Part shown: one piece after another, positions 17,155-25,193 of the stretch
How the letters are laid out: each line of letters begins with the position of its first letter
Position numbering within the stretch: the first letter of the stretch is position 1
NCBI GenBank assembly: GCA_018368345.1
Contig: JAGZEK010000008.1
Location: 1-64,000, forward strand
Length of the DNA: 64,000 bases
Reading direction: 5' to 3'
DNA from: Collinsella sp.
GTDB lineage: Bacteria > Actinomycetota > Coriobacteriia > Coriobacteriales > Coriobacteriaceae
Notes under the pieces: model-generated
Databases searched by the model: none
The model's input: the letters and a program-made list of their open reading frames with translations, nothing else
Told to the model about the DNA's origin: nothing
Program-made: the position numbers and the translations under genes

Positions 17155-17183
17155 AGTATAACCTAACCCCCTGTCTCGTTGAA
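17155..17183 (-). promoter_or_regulatory. Promoter of rrf2-mutY
   Basis: On the minus strand TTCAAC (17178-17183) and TATACT (17155-17160) are separated by exactly 17 nt, about 160 nt before the rrf2 start codon. A palindrome GTTGCGCAAC lies just upstream at 17189-17198 and could bind a regulator. Confidence 0.6.
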
Positions 17184-17319
17184 CAGGTGTTGCGCAACAA
17201 AGCTGCTGTTCAGACAGATATACTTATTAGATTTTACTTGCGTCCCCGAAGGCGCGGGGATTCTGGGCGAAGATGCACCAGGACGATCGTTCTATCGAAA
17301 CAAAGTGCATCAAACGCAA

Positions 17320-17345
17320 AAAGCCACGTCCGAAGACGTGGCTTT
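17320..17345 (-). terminator. Terminator of tRNA-Asp
   Basis: AAAGCCACGTC (17320-17330) and GACGTGGCTTT (17335-17345) form a perfect 11-bp stem with a 4-nt loop; on the minus strand TTTTTGCG follows. It lies 8 nt past the tRNA CCA end. Confidence 0.9.
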
Positions 17346-17353
17346 AATTGCGT

Positions 17354-17431
<78 letters not shown>

Positions 17432-17477
17432 AGGCAGACGTTCGCGTTTGTTTCCGCTCGCGTGCGCTGCGGGGATT

Positions 17478-17507
17478 AGTATACACAGAAGTCTGTCCGG
17501 CGCGCAA
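17478..17507 (-). promoter_or_regulatory. Promoter of tRNA-Asp
   Basis: On the minus strand TTGCGC (17502-17507) and TATACT (17478-17483) are 18 nt apart, about 47 nt before the tRNA. The spacing and -10 are good; the -35 is approximate. Confidence 0.5.
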
Positions 17508-17539
17508 CAACTTTTTTGAAAAAATTTTTCGGTCCCTCC

Positions 17540-17682
17540 GGGAGGGTCTCCGGGTCTGGGGGCGGGGGTTAAGTTTGCTGCTCTACAGTCCTGCGCAAGA
17601 CGGAAAGCACATTAAGTGCTTTCCTTTGCGTGCGGAACTCGCGACAAACTTAACCCCCGCCCCCAGCCCCGGAGACCCTCCC
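17540..17682. repeat. Long palindrome with 38-bp arms
   Basis: Arms 17540-17577 and 17645-17682 pair over 38 bp with a single mismatch, including GGGAGGGTCTCC and GGGGGCGGGGGTTAAGTTTG. The 67-nt loop holds a nested hairpin GGAAAGCAC-ATTAA-GTGCTTTCC (17602-17624) extended by CGCAA/TTGCG. No gene overlaps it. On the + strand it is followed about 120 nt later by a terminator, although both neighbouring genes are on the minus strand. Confidence 0.78.
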
Positions 17683-17800
17683 TGCCGTCACTTTGTTCGA
17701 GTCGTTGTTGTTCCTCGCCGCTTCGCGGCTCGGCGGCCCCGTTCTCCGCGGCGGGGTTTGTCTAAGGATCTTGCTGAAGCTCTGCCTTTGGCTCAAATGG

Positions 17801-17830
17801 AAACGGGGGACGCATCTGCATCCCCCGTTT
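17801..17830 (+). terminator. Intrinsic terminator, stronger on the + strand
   Basis: AAACGGGGGA (17801-17810) and TCCCCCGTTT (17821-17830) form a 10-bp stem with a 10-nt loop. The + strand continues TTGTTGC, giving TTTTTGTT, while the minus strand continues only CCATTTG. It may end the yfcE-like transcript weakly and a + strand transcript strongly. Between 17683 and 17800 there are two smaller GC hairpins (GCCGCTTCGCGGC; CCCCGTTCTCCGCGGCGGGG) and no gene. Confidence 0.7.
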
Positions 17831-17839
17831 TTGTTGCGG

Positions 17840-18307
17840 TTAGTCCAAGTCAATAAACTTGGTGCTTAGGATCTTGCCGTCTTTGACGAGCATTCTGGCC
17901 ATGGTGGGGCCTCGGGTGCCTCTGGGGTAGCTGGCGCTGCCCGGGTTAAGGACTAAGCAGCGGCCCACTTGGGCTTCTTTGGTTACGTGGGTGTGACCGT
18001 TGATGGCTACGTCTACGGATCCCACCGGAAGGTCTTCGCGGTAGTGGGCTACGGCGAATTTGAGGCCTTCGTAGGTAAAGAGCGCAAGACGGTCTACATC
18101 GGGGCCGTAGTCGCGGTAGTAATCGTTGTTGCCCAATACGGCCCGCACGGGGGCGATGGTGCATAGGTGCTCGTAGTCCATCTCTGACGTAAGGTCGCCG
18201 GCGTGGATGATCAGGTCTGCGCCCTCAAGCTCATCCAAGAGCGCAGGCGATAAATAGCCGTGGGTGTCCGAGATGATGTCGATACGCTTGGCGCTTGCGC
18301 TGTTCAT
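17840..18307 (-). CDS. YfcE/MJ0936-type metallophosphodiesterase
   Basis: A 155-residue calcineurin-like phosphodiesterase. Metal ligands are visible in order: IDIISDTHGYL (D-x-H), IIHAGDLTS (GD), VLGNNDYY (GNND), an HY in VAHYREDL and NGHTHVTKE (GHTH). The C-terminal strand CLVLNPGSASYPRG is the usual NPGS loop. Small members hydrolyse cyclic nucleotides or phosphodiesters in vitro; the natural substrate is often unknown. The ATG at 18307 has GGAAGGG 5 nt upstream. A single gene with terminators on both sides. Confidence 0.92.
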   Translation of the reverse strand: MNSASAKRIDIISDTHGYLSPALLDELEGADLIIHAGDLTSEMDYEHLCTIAPVRAVLGNNDYYRDYGPDVDRLALFTYEGLKFAVAHYREDLPVGSVDVAINGHTHVTKEAQVGRCLVLNPGSASYPRGTRGPTMARMLVKDGKILSTKFIDLD

Positions 18308-18360
18308 GGGATCCCTTCCGCAAAAAACGATTCGGCAGATACATACAAAAAAGGCCCCAC

Positions 18361-18397
18361 GGCCCCGCAGACGATGGGTCTACAGGGCTGCGGGGCC
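18361..18397 (-). terminator. Terminator after the first LytR-type gene
   Basis: GGCCCCGCAG (18361-18370) pairs with CTGCGGGGCC (18388-18397). On the minus strand the stem leads into GTGGGGCCTTTTTTGTATG, giving a strong T-tract 40 nt past the response regulator stop. Confidence 0.88.
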
Positions 18398-18403
18398 AGT
18401 GTG

Positions 18404-19120
18404 CTAGAGACTCAGAGCCTTCTTGAGCGGCACGACGCGGCGGCGAGAAACCGGCACGCGTTCGTCGACGCCCGTAATGCCCAGCTGGATGGCGCCCGAG
18501 GGCACCGTCTCAACGTCCGTGACGCACGCTAGGTTGACGATATAGCGGCGGTGAACACGGAAGAAGCCAAAGTCGCAGAGCTTGGCCTCAAACTGCGCCA
18601 GCGAGGTCGTCGACAAAAAGCGATCATCGACGGTATAGATGCAGGAGTAATCGTCCTTGGCCATGATAAAGCGAATGTCGTCCACGGGAATGAGCACCTT
18701 GCGACCGCCCTTTTCCACCGGGATACGCTCGATGGTCACCTTGCTGTCCGTGACCGGCTTGGCGCGCTGCATGACCTTCTCGATCGCGCGATCCAAGCGA
18801 GCTTCCTCGACCGGCTTCATCAGATAATCGACGGCATCCACGTCGAACGCCTCGACCGCATGGTCACTATACGCAGTCACAAACACGATCGCCGGCGGAT
18901 TTTTGAGCTTATGCAGCGCCTCGGCAAGTTGCAGGCCCGAGGCACCGGGCATCGAGATATCGAGAAACACGACATCCACGCGACTTTCCATAAGCATCTC
19001 GATGGCGGAGCGGACGCTCGACGCCTCCGTGATCGTGCCGATCTTGCCCGTTTGCTCGAGCAGGAAGCGAAGCTCCGAGCGAGCCGGCGCCTCATCATCC
19101 ACAATCATCGCACGCAGCAT
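18404..19120 (-). CDS. LytR/AgrA-type response regulator (pair 1)
   Basis: A 238-residue two-component response regulator. The receiver domain (1-120) has MIVDDEAPARSEL, phosphorylation site VVFLDISMPGASG and VFVTAYSDHAVEAF with the conserved Lys in DYLMKPVEEARL. A LytTR DNA-binding domain follows (about 135-235): GGRKVLIPVDDIRFIMAKDD, FRVHRRYIVNLACV. LytTR proteins bind direct repeats and often control cell-surface or virulence genes. The ATG at 19120 has AAAGG 10 nt upstream. It lies 72 bp downstream of its sensor kinase gene. Confidence 0.93.
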   Translation of the reverse strand: MLRAMIVDDEAPARSELRFLLEQTGKIGTITEASSVRSAIEMLMESRVDVVFLDISMPGASGLQLAEALHKLKNPPAIVFVTAYSDHAVEAFDVDAVDYLMKPVEEARLDRAIEKVMQRAKPVTDSKVTIERIPVEKGGRKVLIPVDDIRFIMAKDDYSCIYTVDDRFLSTTSLAQFEAKLCDFGFFRVHRRYIVNLACVTDVETVPSGAIQLGITGVDERVPVSRRRVVPLKKALSL

Positions 19121-19192
19121 AGGGATAAAACCTTTCGTCAACTAACTACGCCGGGCATCCGCCGCATGACGTTGAGCCCGTAGCCTTTTATT

Positions 19193-20536
19193 TTACTCTT
19201 GAATGTCAAAGATGCTCTCTGACAAATCAAGATGAAGGAGCACTTTGGTGCCCTTGCCCGGCGCCGATTCGACACGCGTATAGGAGTGCGGCCCATAAAA
19301 GCGATGGATGCGCTCCGAAATATTGTGCATGGCCACACCGGCGCCGCCACCCTGGGGAGAGCTGGCGTCGGGACGGGCAGAGCGCTCGTCAAACAGTCTG
19401 GCGGCGGTACCCTCATCCATGCCCACGCCATTATCGGCCACGGCAATCAAGATTGCATCCTCGCCGTCTTGGTGAACGGTCACGTCGATCCTCAGGGCGT
19501 CGTCATCGCCCATACCATGACGCACGGCGTTCTCGACAATCGGCTGGATCACGAACGCCGGCACCAGCGTATCTTCCACGTCCTCAGACACATCGAACGT
19601 CGCAAGCACGCGGTCCTCGCCAAAGCGGGCCTTCTCAAAGGTAAGGTAGCGCTTGGTCTGCGCGACCTCGCGCGAGACCGGAATAAGCGATCCCGAGTTG
19701 TCGAGCGTGGCACGATAGAACGATGAGAACTCACGAAGCAGCTCGCGGGCCCGCAGCGGGTCGGTGCGCGTAAACGATGCAATGGTGTTCAGCGTGTTGA
19801 ACAGGAAGTGCGGGTTAATCTGCGCTTGCAGTGCACGCACCTCGGCGCGCGCCGTGAGTTCCTTTTGCACCTCGAGCTCGTGGATGGCGAGCTGCGTGGA
19901 CAGGATCTCGGCAAAGCCCGAGGCAAGCGCGTACTGGGTACGGTCGACGGCGCGCGGGGTCTTGTAGTAGAACTTGAGCGTGCCGACGGTACGGTCGCCC
20001 ACCTTGATGGGCGCGATGATACCCGCCGGGACCTGGTTGTGCGAACCGTCCGAGCCCACGACGTCCACGACGCGGTTGAACGACTGCACGATACCGTGCT
20101 CGATGACGTAGCGCGTGGCAAGCGTATGGATGGGTGAATCGGGCAGCAGCTTTTCCTCAAACTCGCCTGCGCATGCCAGCACGTTGTCCTCGTCGGTAAT
20201 GGCGACGGTCATGGCGCGCGTCTCGGGCAGGATGCGCTGGCACACCAAACGCGCCGACTCCTGGGTCAGGCCGCCCTTAATATCCTCGAGCATAGCAGAG
20301 GCCACCGAGAGCGTCTCCTCGGTATATTGCGAGCGCACCGAATCGGGGTTGAGCGTCAAAAAGATAAAGATGCACAGAAAGATGCACAGCAGCGCGCATG
20401 CGACAACCGTCGCGATGGGCTCGATTCCGGTCGCCAGGGCAAAGACAAAGTACACCAGCACGCAGATGGCGCAGGCGACGGCGATGATGCGAAAAATTGA
20501 TATTGAACTATCGCGCTGGGCGCGGCGGTCGATCAT
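19193..20536 (-). CDS. LytS-type sensor histidine kinase (pair 1)
   Basis: A 447-residue membrane kinase. Two close hydrophobic segments (FRIIAVACAICVLVYFVFAL; VVACALLCIFLCIFIFLTL) lie within the first 65 residues, followed by a GAF-like region (MTVAITDEDNVLACAGEF) and the His-kinase domain of the LytS/YehU class with LQAQINPHFLFNTLNTIASF; the phosphoacceptor is the His of NPHFLF. The ATPase part has VIQPIVENAVRHGM and VADNGVGMDEG. The start ATG (20536) overlaps the TGA of the glycosyltransferase gene as ATGA, so the two are translationally coupled; about 131 open codons before it belong to the other gene's shadow. Confidence 0.92.
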   Translation of the reverse strand: MIDRRAQRDSSISIFRIIAVACAICVLVYFVFALATGIEPIATVVACALLCIFLCIFIFLTLNPDSVRSQYTEETLSVASAMLEDIKGGLTQESARLVCQRILPETRAMTVAITDEDNVLACAGEFEEKLLPDSPIHTLATRYVIEHGIVQSFNRVVDVVGSDGSHNQVPAGIIAPIKVGDRTVGTLKFYYKTPRAVDRTQYALASGFAEILSTQLAIHELEVQKELTARAEVRALQAQINPHFLFNTLNTIASFTRTDPLRARELLREFSSFYRATLDNSGSLIPVSREVAQTKRYLTFEKARFGEDRVLATFDVSEDVEDTLVPAFVIQPIVENAVRHGMGDDDALRIDVTVHQDGEDAILIAVADNGVGMDEGTAARLFDERSARPDASSPQGGGAGVAMHNISERIHRFYGPHSYTRVESAPGKGTKVLLHLDLSESIFDIQE

Positions 20537-21720
20537 TCGGCCCCCTCCAGGATACTGATCAGTTGTGCGTCTCGCCAAAGCCCATCCATAATCTTGGGCC
20601 AAAAGCTCTGAAAACGCAGGTAGCTTGCGGCGTTTTGTCGCGCATACGCCTTGGCCTCGTCGATACCGTGGCGCCAGATGCGCAGGTAGCCCTCGTGCTC
20701 GCGGGTAAACACGCTGCGGACCATGGCGGTCTTGCGCACACGGTCGTCGAGCTCGCGCGAGATCCACGGGCCTGGGTAGGGCATGAGCGATGCCGCCGTA
20801 ACGGGAATGAGCTCCTTCTGGTGCGCGGCGAACGTCAGCTTGGCCCGCTCGTAGTACCAACGGTACACGTCCTGCATAAAGCGCGGCGAGCGCTTTTCGG
20901 ACTCCGGGGGCAGGTGACGCACGGTCCACTCGTTATCGAACCACACATCGTAGCCAAACATGCGCATGTTAAACAGGTAGTCGAGGTCCTCGCCACGGGT
21001 GATAAACGGGTCGAAGGCCACGCGGGTAAAGGCGCGGGCATGCAGGGCCATCAGGCCACCGCACACGTAGTTGGAACGCGAGATGCGGGTACCCGAGAGT
21101 GCCTTTTTCATCCAGCGATTGAACTCGATGCGCTTGGTCCACCAGCGATGACAGATACCCGCCTTGTCCGTAGGGGCCAGCGGCGATCCATCGCGATCGT
21201 AGAAGTAGCCGCTTTTGACCAAGATCGGCAAGCCCTGGCGCGTCTGCTGCCCCAGTGCATACGTCGCACGCTTCATAAAGTCGGCGTCGATGACGGTCTC
21301 GTCGTCATCCAAAAAGACAACCGCATCGTGCCCCAGCACCGCCGCGCAGGCAAGGCCCATGTTACGGATGGCACCGTAGCCTCGCAGGCTCACGCACTCG
21401 CCCGAACCCTTGGGCGCAATCTGCGCCACACGATCGGCGATACGCGATGCCTGAGTATTGGTGACAACGGTGACCTTGAGCGCAGGATGTGCGTTGACGA
21501 TATCGTGCACGCGCAACGACACATCGGCTGTGGCAGAAACGGGGCAAACCACCAGCAAGATAATACGTGGAATGTCGCGCACCTGTTCGAGCGAGGCCAG
21601 GCAACGGTCGAGTTCGGGATTGGCGGCGTTGAGTCGCGTCGAATGATCGTAGGTGCCAGGGGCGTTTGCGCGAGCGTCATCGCCCGCCCAATACGTTGGA
21701 ATCACGACCGTGGCGTTCAT
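20533..21720 (-). CDS. Family 2-like glycosyltransferase
   Basis: A 395-residue cytoplasmic or membrane-associated GT-A enzyme. It starts MNATVVIPTYWAG, has VVTNTQASRIADRVAQI, the nucleotide-sugar metal motif VVFLDDDETVID (DDD) and a later ED acid pair in TRGEDLDYLFNMRMFG. There is no membrane anchor. The long C-terminal helical region is uncharacterised. GGAGGG lies 6 nt before the ATG. Its last codon overlaps the start of the LytS kinase gene, so a surface glycan may be made together with a cell-envelope sensor; that link is inferred from the coupling. Sugar donor unknown. Confidence 0.86.
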   Translation of the reverse strand: MNATVVIPTYWAGDDARANAPGTYDHSTRLNAANPELDRCLASLEQVRDIPRIILLVVCPVSATADVSLRVHDIVNAHPALKVTVVTNTQASRIADRVAQIAPKGSGECVSLRGYGAIRNMGLACAAVLGHDAVVFLDDDETVIDADFMKRATYALGQQTRQGLPILVKSGYFYDRDGSPLAPTDKAGICHRWWTKRIEFNRWMKKALSGTRISRSNYVCGGLMALHARAFTRVAFDPFITRGEDLDYLFNMRMFGYDVWFDNEWTVRHLPPESEKRSPRFMQDVYRWYYERAKLTFAAHQKELIPVTAASLMPYPGPWISRELDDRVRKTAMVRSVFTREHEGYLRIWRHGIDEAKAYARQNAASYLRFQSFWPKIMDGLWRDAQLISILEGAE

Positions 21721-21746
21721 GCCTTACCCTCCCTGCAACACAAAAA

Positions 21747-21777
21747 CGGGGCGCCGCCAAACACAGGCGACGCCCCG
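21747..21777 (-). terminator. Terminator after the MFS gene
   Basis: CGGGGCGCCGCC (21747-21758) with GGCGACGCCCCG (21766-21777), 11 of 12 pairs; minus strand continues TTTTTGTG. It lies 130 nt past the MFS stop and immediately upstream of the glycosyltransferase leader. The intervening 130 bp hold no recognisable gene. Confidence 0.82.
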
Positions 21778-21905
21778 CGACCTAGCTGACTCCATCATAC
21801 CCACTTGGGCTAATCATTGTTCGGAAGTCAGAATGTTTATTGCGGATAACCCCAAAGGAGTACCGCGGATAGGCACAATAGCCGCCCGGCACTCGTTTTT
21901 CCTCG

Positions 21906-23153
21906 CTATGCCGGCTGGGCCATGCGAGACAGGCGAACCAGCAGGATAAAACCCACCACCAGCAGCACGCCGATGGACAGGACGCCCAGCGAGGGGTTGC
22001 CGGTCAGCGAGGTGACAACCGACACCAGGAAGGTGCCCATAACGCTTGCATAGCGGCCAAAGATATCAAAGAAGCCGTAGTACTCGTTGGACTTTTCCTT
22101 GGGGATGATACGGCCAAAGTAGCTGCGGCTGAGCGCCTGCACACCGCCCTGGAACAGGCCGACGAGGATGGCAAGCACCCAGAACTCGAAGGCGGTCTTA
22201 AGGAAGAACGCAGCGAAGAGCACGATACCCATATAGGCGGCGACGGCCACCATGATCATGTTAAGCGTGCCCACGCGGCCGGCGAGCTTGCCGTAGATAA
22301 TGGCGGACGGGAAAGCCACGAACTGCGTGACGAGCAGCGCCAGCACCAGCTGGGTCGAATCGATGCCCAAGGCCGAACCGTAGCTGGTGGCCATGGAGAT
22401 GACCGTGTGGACGCCGTCGATATAGAAGAAGAAGGCGATCATGTAGACCAGCACGGTCTTGTTGTGGGCAATCTCACGCATGGTGTGTCCCACCTCGGAA
22501 AACACGCCGCCCACGATGTGACCGATAGTGTCCTCGGGACCGCGCTCGCGACCGTACTTTTGCTTATAGGTGCGAATGAGCGGCAGGGTAAAGATGAGCC
22601 ACCAGGCACCGGTGATGATAAACGACAGGCGCGTGGCGAGCATGGTGGGAATGCCCAAGGCCGGACCGCCCATGATGAGTGCCAGGCAAATGATGAACGG
22701 CACGGTGGAGCCGATATAGCCCCAGGCATAGCCCGAGCTGGACACAGCATCCATGCGCTCGTCGGTGGTGATATCGGGCAGCATGGCGTCGTAGAACGTC
22801 ATGGACGAGTTAAGACCGATAGCGCACAGCACATAGACGGTCAAAAAAGCCATGGCCGACATAGGGATGGCCTGCGCCAGGCAAAGCACCAGGCCGGTCA
22901 GGAAAAAGCCCATGAAGAACTTAATCTTATTGCCCGCGTAGTCGGCAAGTGCGCCCAGAATGGGCATGAGCATGGCAATGACCAGCGAGGCAATCGTCTG
23001 CGCGTTGCCCCAGGCGACCACCAGGTCGGCCGAAGAAGCGCCGGTGTTGATGGCGTTAAAGTAGATGGGCACCACCGAGGTGTTGAGCAGCACGAGGGCC
23101 GAGTTGCCCACATCGTACATAACCCAGTTACGCTCGAGCTTGGTGTATTTCAT
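21906..23153 (-). CDS. MFS transporter of the UMF1/Atg22-like family
   Basis: A 415-residue membrane protein with about twelve transmembrane helices. The start KLERNWVMYDVGNSALVLLN and the helix-4/5 region SSGYAWGYIGSTVPFIICLA are typical of the MFS_1-like UMF1 group, related to yeast vacuolar effluxer Atg22. A central cytoplasmic loop (TYKQKYGRERGPEDTIGHIV) splits the two halves. Substrate unknown; amino-acid efflux is only a guess from Atg22. GAAGGGG lies 7 nt before the ATG. Upstream is palindromic repeat family A copy 2. Confidence 0.88.
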   Translation of the reverse strand: MKYTKLERNWVMYDVGNSALVLLNTSVVPIYFNAINTGASSADLVVAWGNAQTIASLVIAMLMPILGALADYAGNKIKFFMGFFLTGLVLCLAQAIPMSAMAFLTVYVLCAIGLNSSMTFYDAMLPDITTDERMDAVSSSGYAWGYIGSTVPFIICLALIMGGPALGIPTMLATRLSFIITGAWWLIFTLPLIRTYKQKYGRERGPEDTIGHIVGGVFSEVGHTMREIAHNKTVLVYMIAFFFYIDGVHTVISMATSYGSALGIDSTQLVLALLVTQFVAFPSAIIYGKLAGRVGTLNMIMVAVAAYMGIVLFAAFFLKTAFEFWVLAILVGLFQGGVQALSRSYFGRIIPKEKSNEYYGFFDIFGRYASVMGTFLVSVVTSLTGNPSLGVLSIGVLLVVGFILLVRLSRMAQPA

Positions 23154-23289
23154 GGACAGGGCCCCTTCGTATTCGCCCGATATGCAGTTAGTTCATCGTA
23201 CCCCAATTGTCCAGAAACGCCGGTAAGGATTCGGCAAAGGGGCGCGCACAGGCATGCAAGCCGGAGGGACAAACCCGCATCCCCAACGC

Positions 23290-23358
23290 AGTTGCGGTGA
23301 AATGGTTCCCGTTTGGAAGCCTCGGAGGCCAAAACAGGAACTATTCCACCGCAACTTA
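23290..23358. repeat. Palindromic repeat family A, copy 2
   Basis: Second copy of the element at 110-178. Left arm GTTGCGGTGAAATGGTTCCC (from 23291), right arm CAGGAACTATTCCACCGCAAC (to 23355), three stem mismatches, loop different from copy 1. The right arm with flanks is identical to copy 1 over about 27 nt. It lies 27 nt past the phospholipase-like gene stop, in the same orientation to that gene as copy 1 has to the SIS gene. Confidence 0.78.
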
Positions 23359-23384
23359 TTGGAAAGCGTGGATGAGGCAGCTTG

Positions 23385-24329
23385 TTATTCCTCGCGGTCG
23401 AACTCCTCGTCAGTGCCGAGCACGCGGCCGCTGTAGTTGACATGGCTGGTCACGGCATCCATATCGCCCGTCTCGATGAATCGGGCAACCGTGCACTCGT
23501 AATCGACCAGCGCGCGATCGAAGACCTCGGGGAAGCTCTCGTTCGAGACCTCGTCGGTAAAGGGATTCTTCCAGGTCAGATGACCCAAGTTGCCAGTACG
23601 CTCGGGCAACTCGGTCGTCACGCGATGGGCAAGGCCATCGAGCAGCGAGTAGTCGTGCACCATGCCTTCGACCAGGGCAATTGCACGCGTCTTGGCCGAG
23701 CCCGCCGGCTCAATCGTGCGGTAGAGCAGCTGCATGTCCGAGACGGCGGCGCCGTACTCCCCCGCCGGGATATCGATGCCGTACACGCGTCCGGCAACAT
23801 AGCTCATCAGTACGCCGGCAACGCGATTGATTCGATCGGTGGTGACGATCTCGCCCGCCGGCGGATAGTCATCGACCGTGGCGCCATCGCGCTTGAGCTG
23901 CAGCATCAGCACATCCAGGTCGCTTTCGAGTACGGCATGGACCTGGCTGCCCGAGTCCTCCAGATCGAGATCGGACTCCACGATGCCAAACTGCTGCTCG
24001 TAGACAAAAGGATGCGCATTGCGGTCGAGCACGTAGTGCGACAGCAAACCCAGCGCAAAGGCGCGACCCAGGTTGGCATCGCGCGGAAGCAGATGAGACA
24101 CGCCGTCGCGCAGACACGAGAACTGGCGCGACATTCGCGAGCGGTGCATAACCTGCGCCAGCAGCGTACAGTCGGAAACGCGGGGCGTCAGGATGTGGAA
24201 GAAAAACGGGTCGGGACCCTGGTTGCCCAGGATAAAGGCGATGCGCTCCTCGTCGGACGTGATGACGCCCTGCGGAAGACGGTCAATGCTTTCCTCGCCA
24301 AACAAATGATGGGTGATAAGCGCGGGCAT
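23385..24329 (-). CDS. Zinc-dependent phospholipase C-like protein
   Basis: A 314-residue protein resembling the zinc-dependent phospholipase C family. Candidate metal ligands occur in ALITHHLFGEE at the N-terminus, GNQGPDPFFFHILTP, FALGLLSHYVLDRNAHPFVY and QVHAVLESDLDVLML, an order matching the family's His/Asp/Glu set. There is no signal peptide, so it is probably cytoplasmic, as are many uncharacterised relatives; enzymatic activity is inferred. The ATG at 24329 has AAAGGATC 3-4 nt upstream. It lies between the MFS gene and the second LytSR pair and is likely transcribed alone. Confidence 0.8.
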   Translation of the reverse strand: MPALITHHLFGEESIDRLPQGVITSDEERIAFILGNQGPDPFFFHILTPRVSDCTLLAQVMHRSRMSRQFSCLRDGVSHLLPRDANLGRAFALGLLSHYVLDRNAHPFVYEQQFGIVESDLDLEDSGSQVHAVLESDLDVLMLQLKRDGATVDDYPPAGEIVTTDRINRVAGVLMSYVAGRVYGIDIPAGEYGAAVSDMQLLYRTIEPAGSAKTRAIALVEGMVHDYSLLDGLAHRVTTELPERTGNLGHLTWKNPFTDEVSNESFPEVFDRALVDYECTVARFIETGDMDAVTSHVNYSGRVLGTDEEFDREE

Positions 24330-24420
24330 AATGATCCTTTCGATTTCATTCGATGCAATCCATTATGCCCACCGCGCAGTCATGCCAAACCCGCAACGGC
24401 AAACGATGGCGCACCGACCC

Positions 24421-25155
24421 TTACGCAAGCCCCAAATGCGACTTGACCTCGGCGGCGCGACGACGAGACACGGGTACCGTCGAGCTCACGCGGTCGAGCC
24501 GAAGCTCCATCAGACCCGTGGAGCCGATCTCGACATTGTGCACGTCTTCCAAATTGACCAGATAGCTGCGATGGACGCGGATAAATCCCTCGGAGCCCAA
24601 GCGACGCTCGAGCGAGGAAATCGACTCATTAATCAGATACGTCCCCTCGGCGCAGACCGCATTGCAAAAATCGGCGCGCGCCTCAAAGTAACAGACATCC
24701 GCAACGGGGATGAACACCTTTTTGCCCCCACGGTCTGCCGTCAAACGCAGCGGCTGGCGCGGAGCCTGGACGACGCGGCGGGCACCCAGAGCGGCCTCGA
24801 TCTTGTCGAGCGCCTTCGTCAGACGCGCGTCCTCAACGGGCTTGACCACGTAGTCGACCGCATCAAGGTTATACGCATCGGCGGCAAACTCGGCAAACGC
24901 CGTCACAAACACAACCACCGGCGGCGTCTTTAGGTTCTGCAGCGTCTCGGCAAGCTCAATTCCCGAGCGGCCGGGCATCGTGATGTCCAAAAACAACACG
25001 TTGGGCTTGTTCGAGAGAATCGACTCCACGGCCTCGGTGACATTGCCCGCCTCGGCAATCTGACCCACACGCATATCCTTTTCCAACAGATAGCGTAGCT
25101 CAGCCCTAATGGGAGGCTCGTCATCAACCACCAAGATGTTCCAGCCTTCGGACAT
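24421..25155 (-). CDS. LytR/AgrA-type response regulator (pair 2)
   Basis: A 244-residue response regulator paralogous to the one at 18404. Receiver: ILVVDDEPPIRAELRYLLEK, phosphorylation site VLFLDITMPGRSGIELAE, VFVTAFAEFAADAYNLDAVD and Lys in DYVVKPVEDARL. LytTR domain: GGKKVFIPVADVCYFEARAD, GFIRVHRSYLVNLEDV, VPVSRRRAAEVKSHL. GAGGGG lies 7 nt before the ATG. It follows its sensor gene after 38 bp. Confidence 0.93.
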   Translation of the reverse strand: MSEGWNILVVDDEPPIRAELRYLLEKDMRVGQIAEAGNVTEAVESILSNKPNVLFLDITMPGRSGIELAETLQNLKTPPVVVFVTAFAEFAADAYNLDAVDYVVKPVEDARLTKALDKIEAALGARRVVQAPRQPLRLTADRGGKKVFIPVADVCYFEARADFCNAVCAEGTYLINESISSLERRLGSEGFIRVHRSYLVNLEDVHNVEIGSTGLMELRLDRVSSTVPVSRRRAAEVKSHLGLA

Positions 25156-25193
25156 ATGTGCTTCCCCTCTTTTTCTCTCAATCCAACCGCGTG

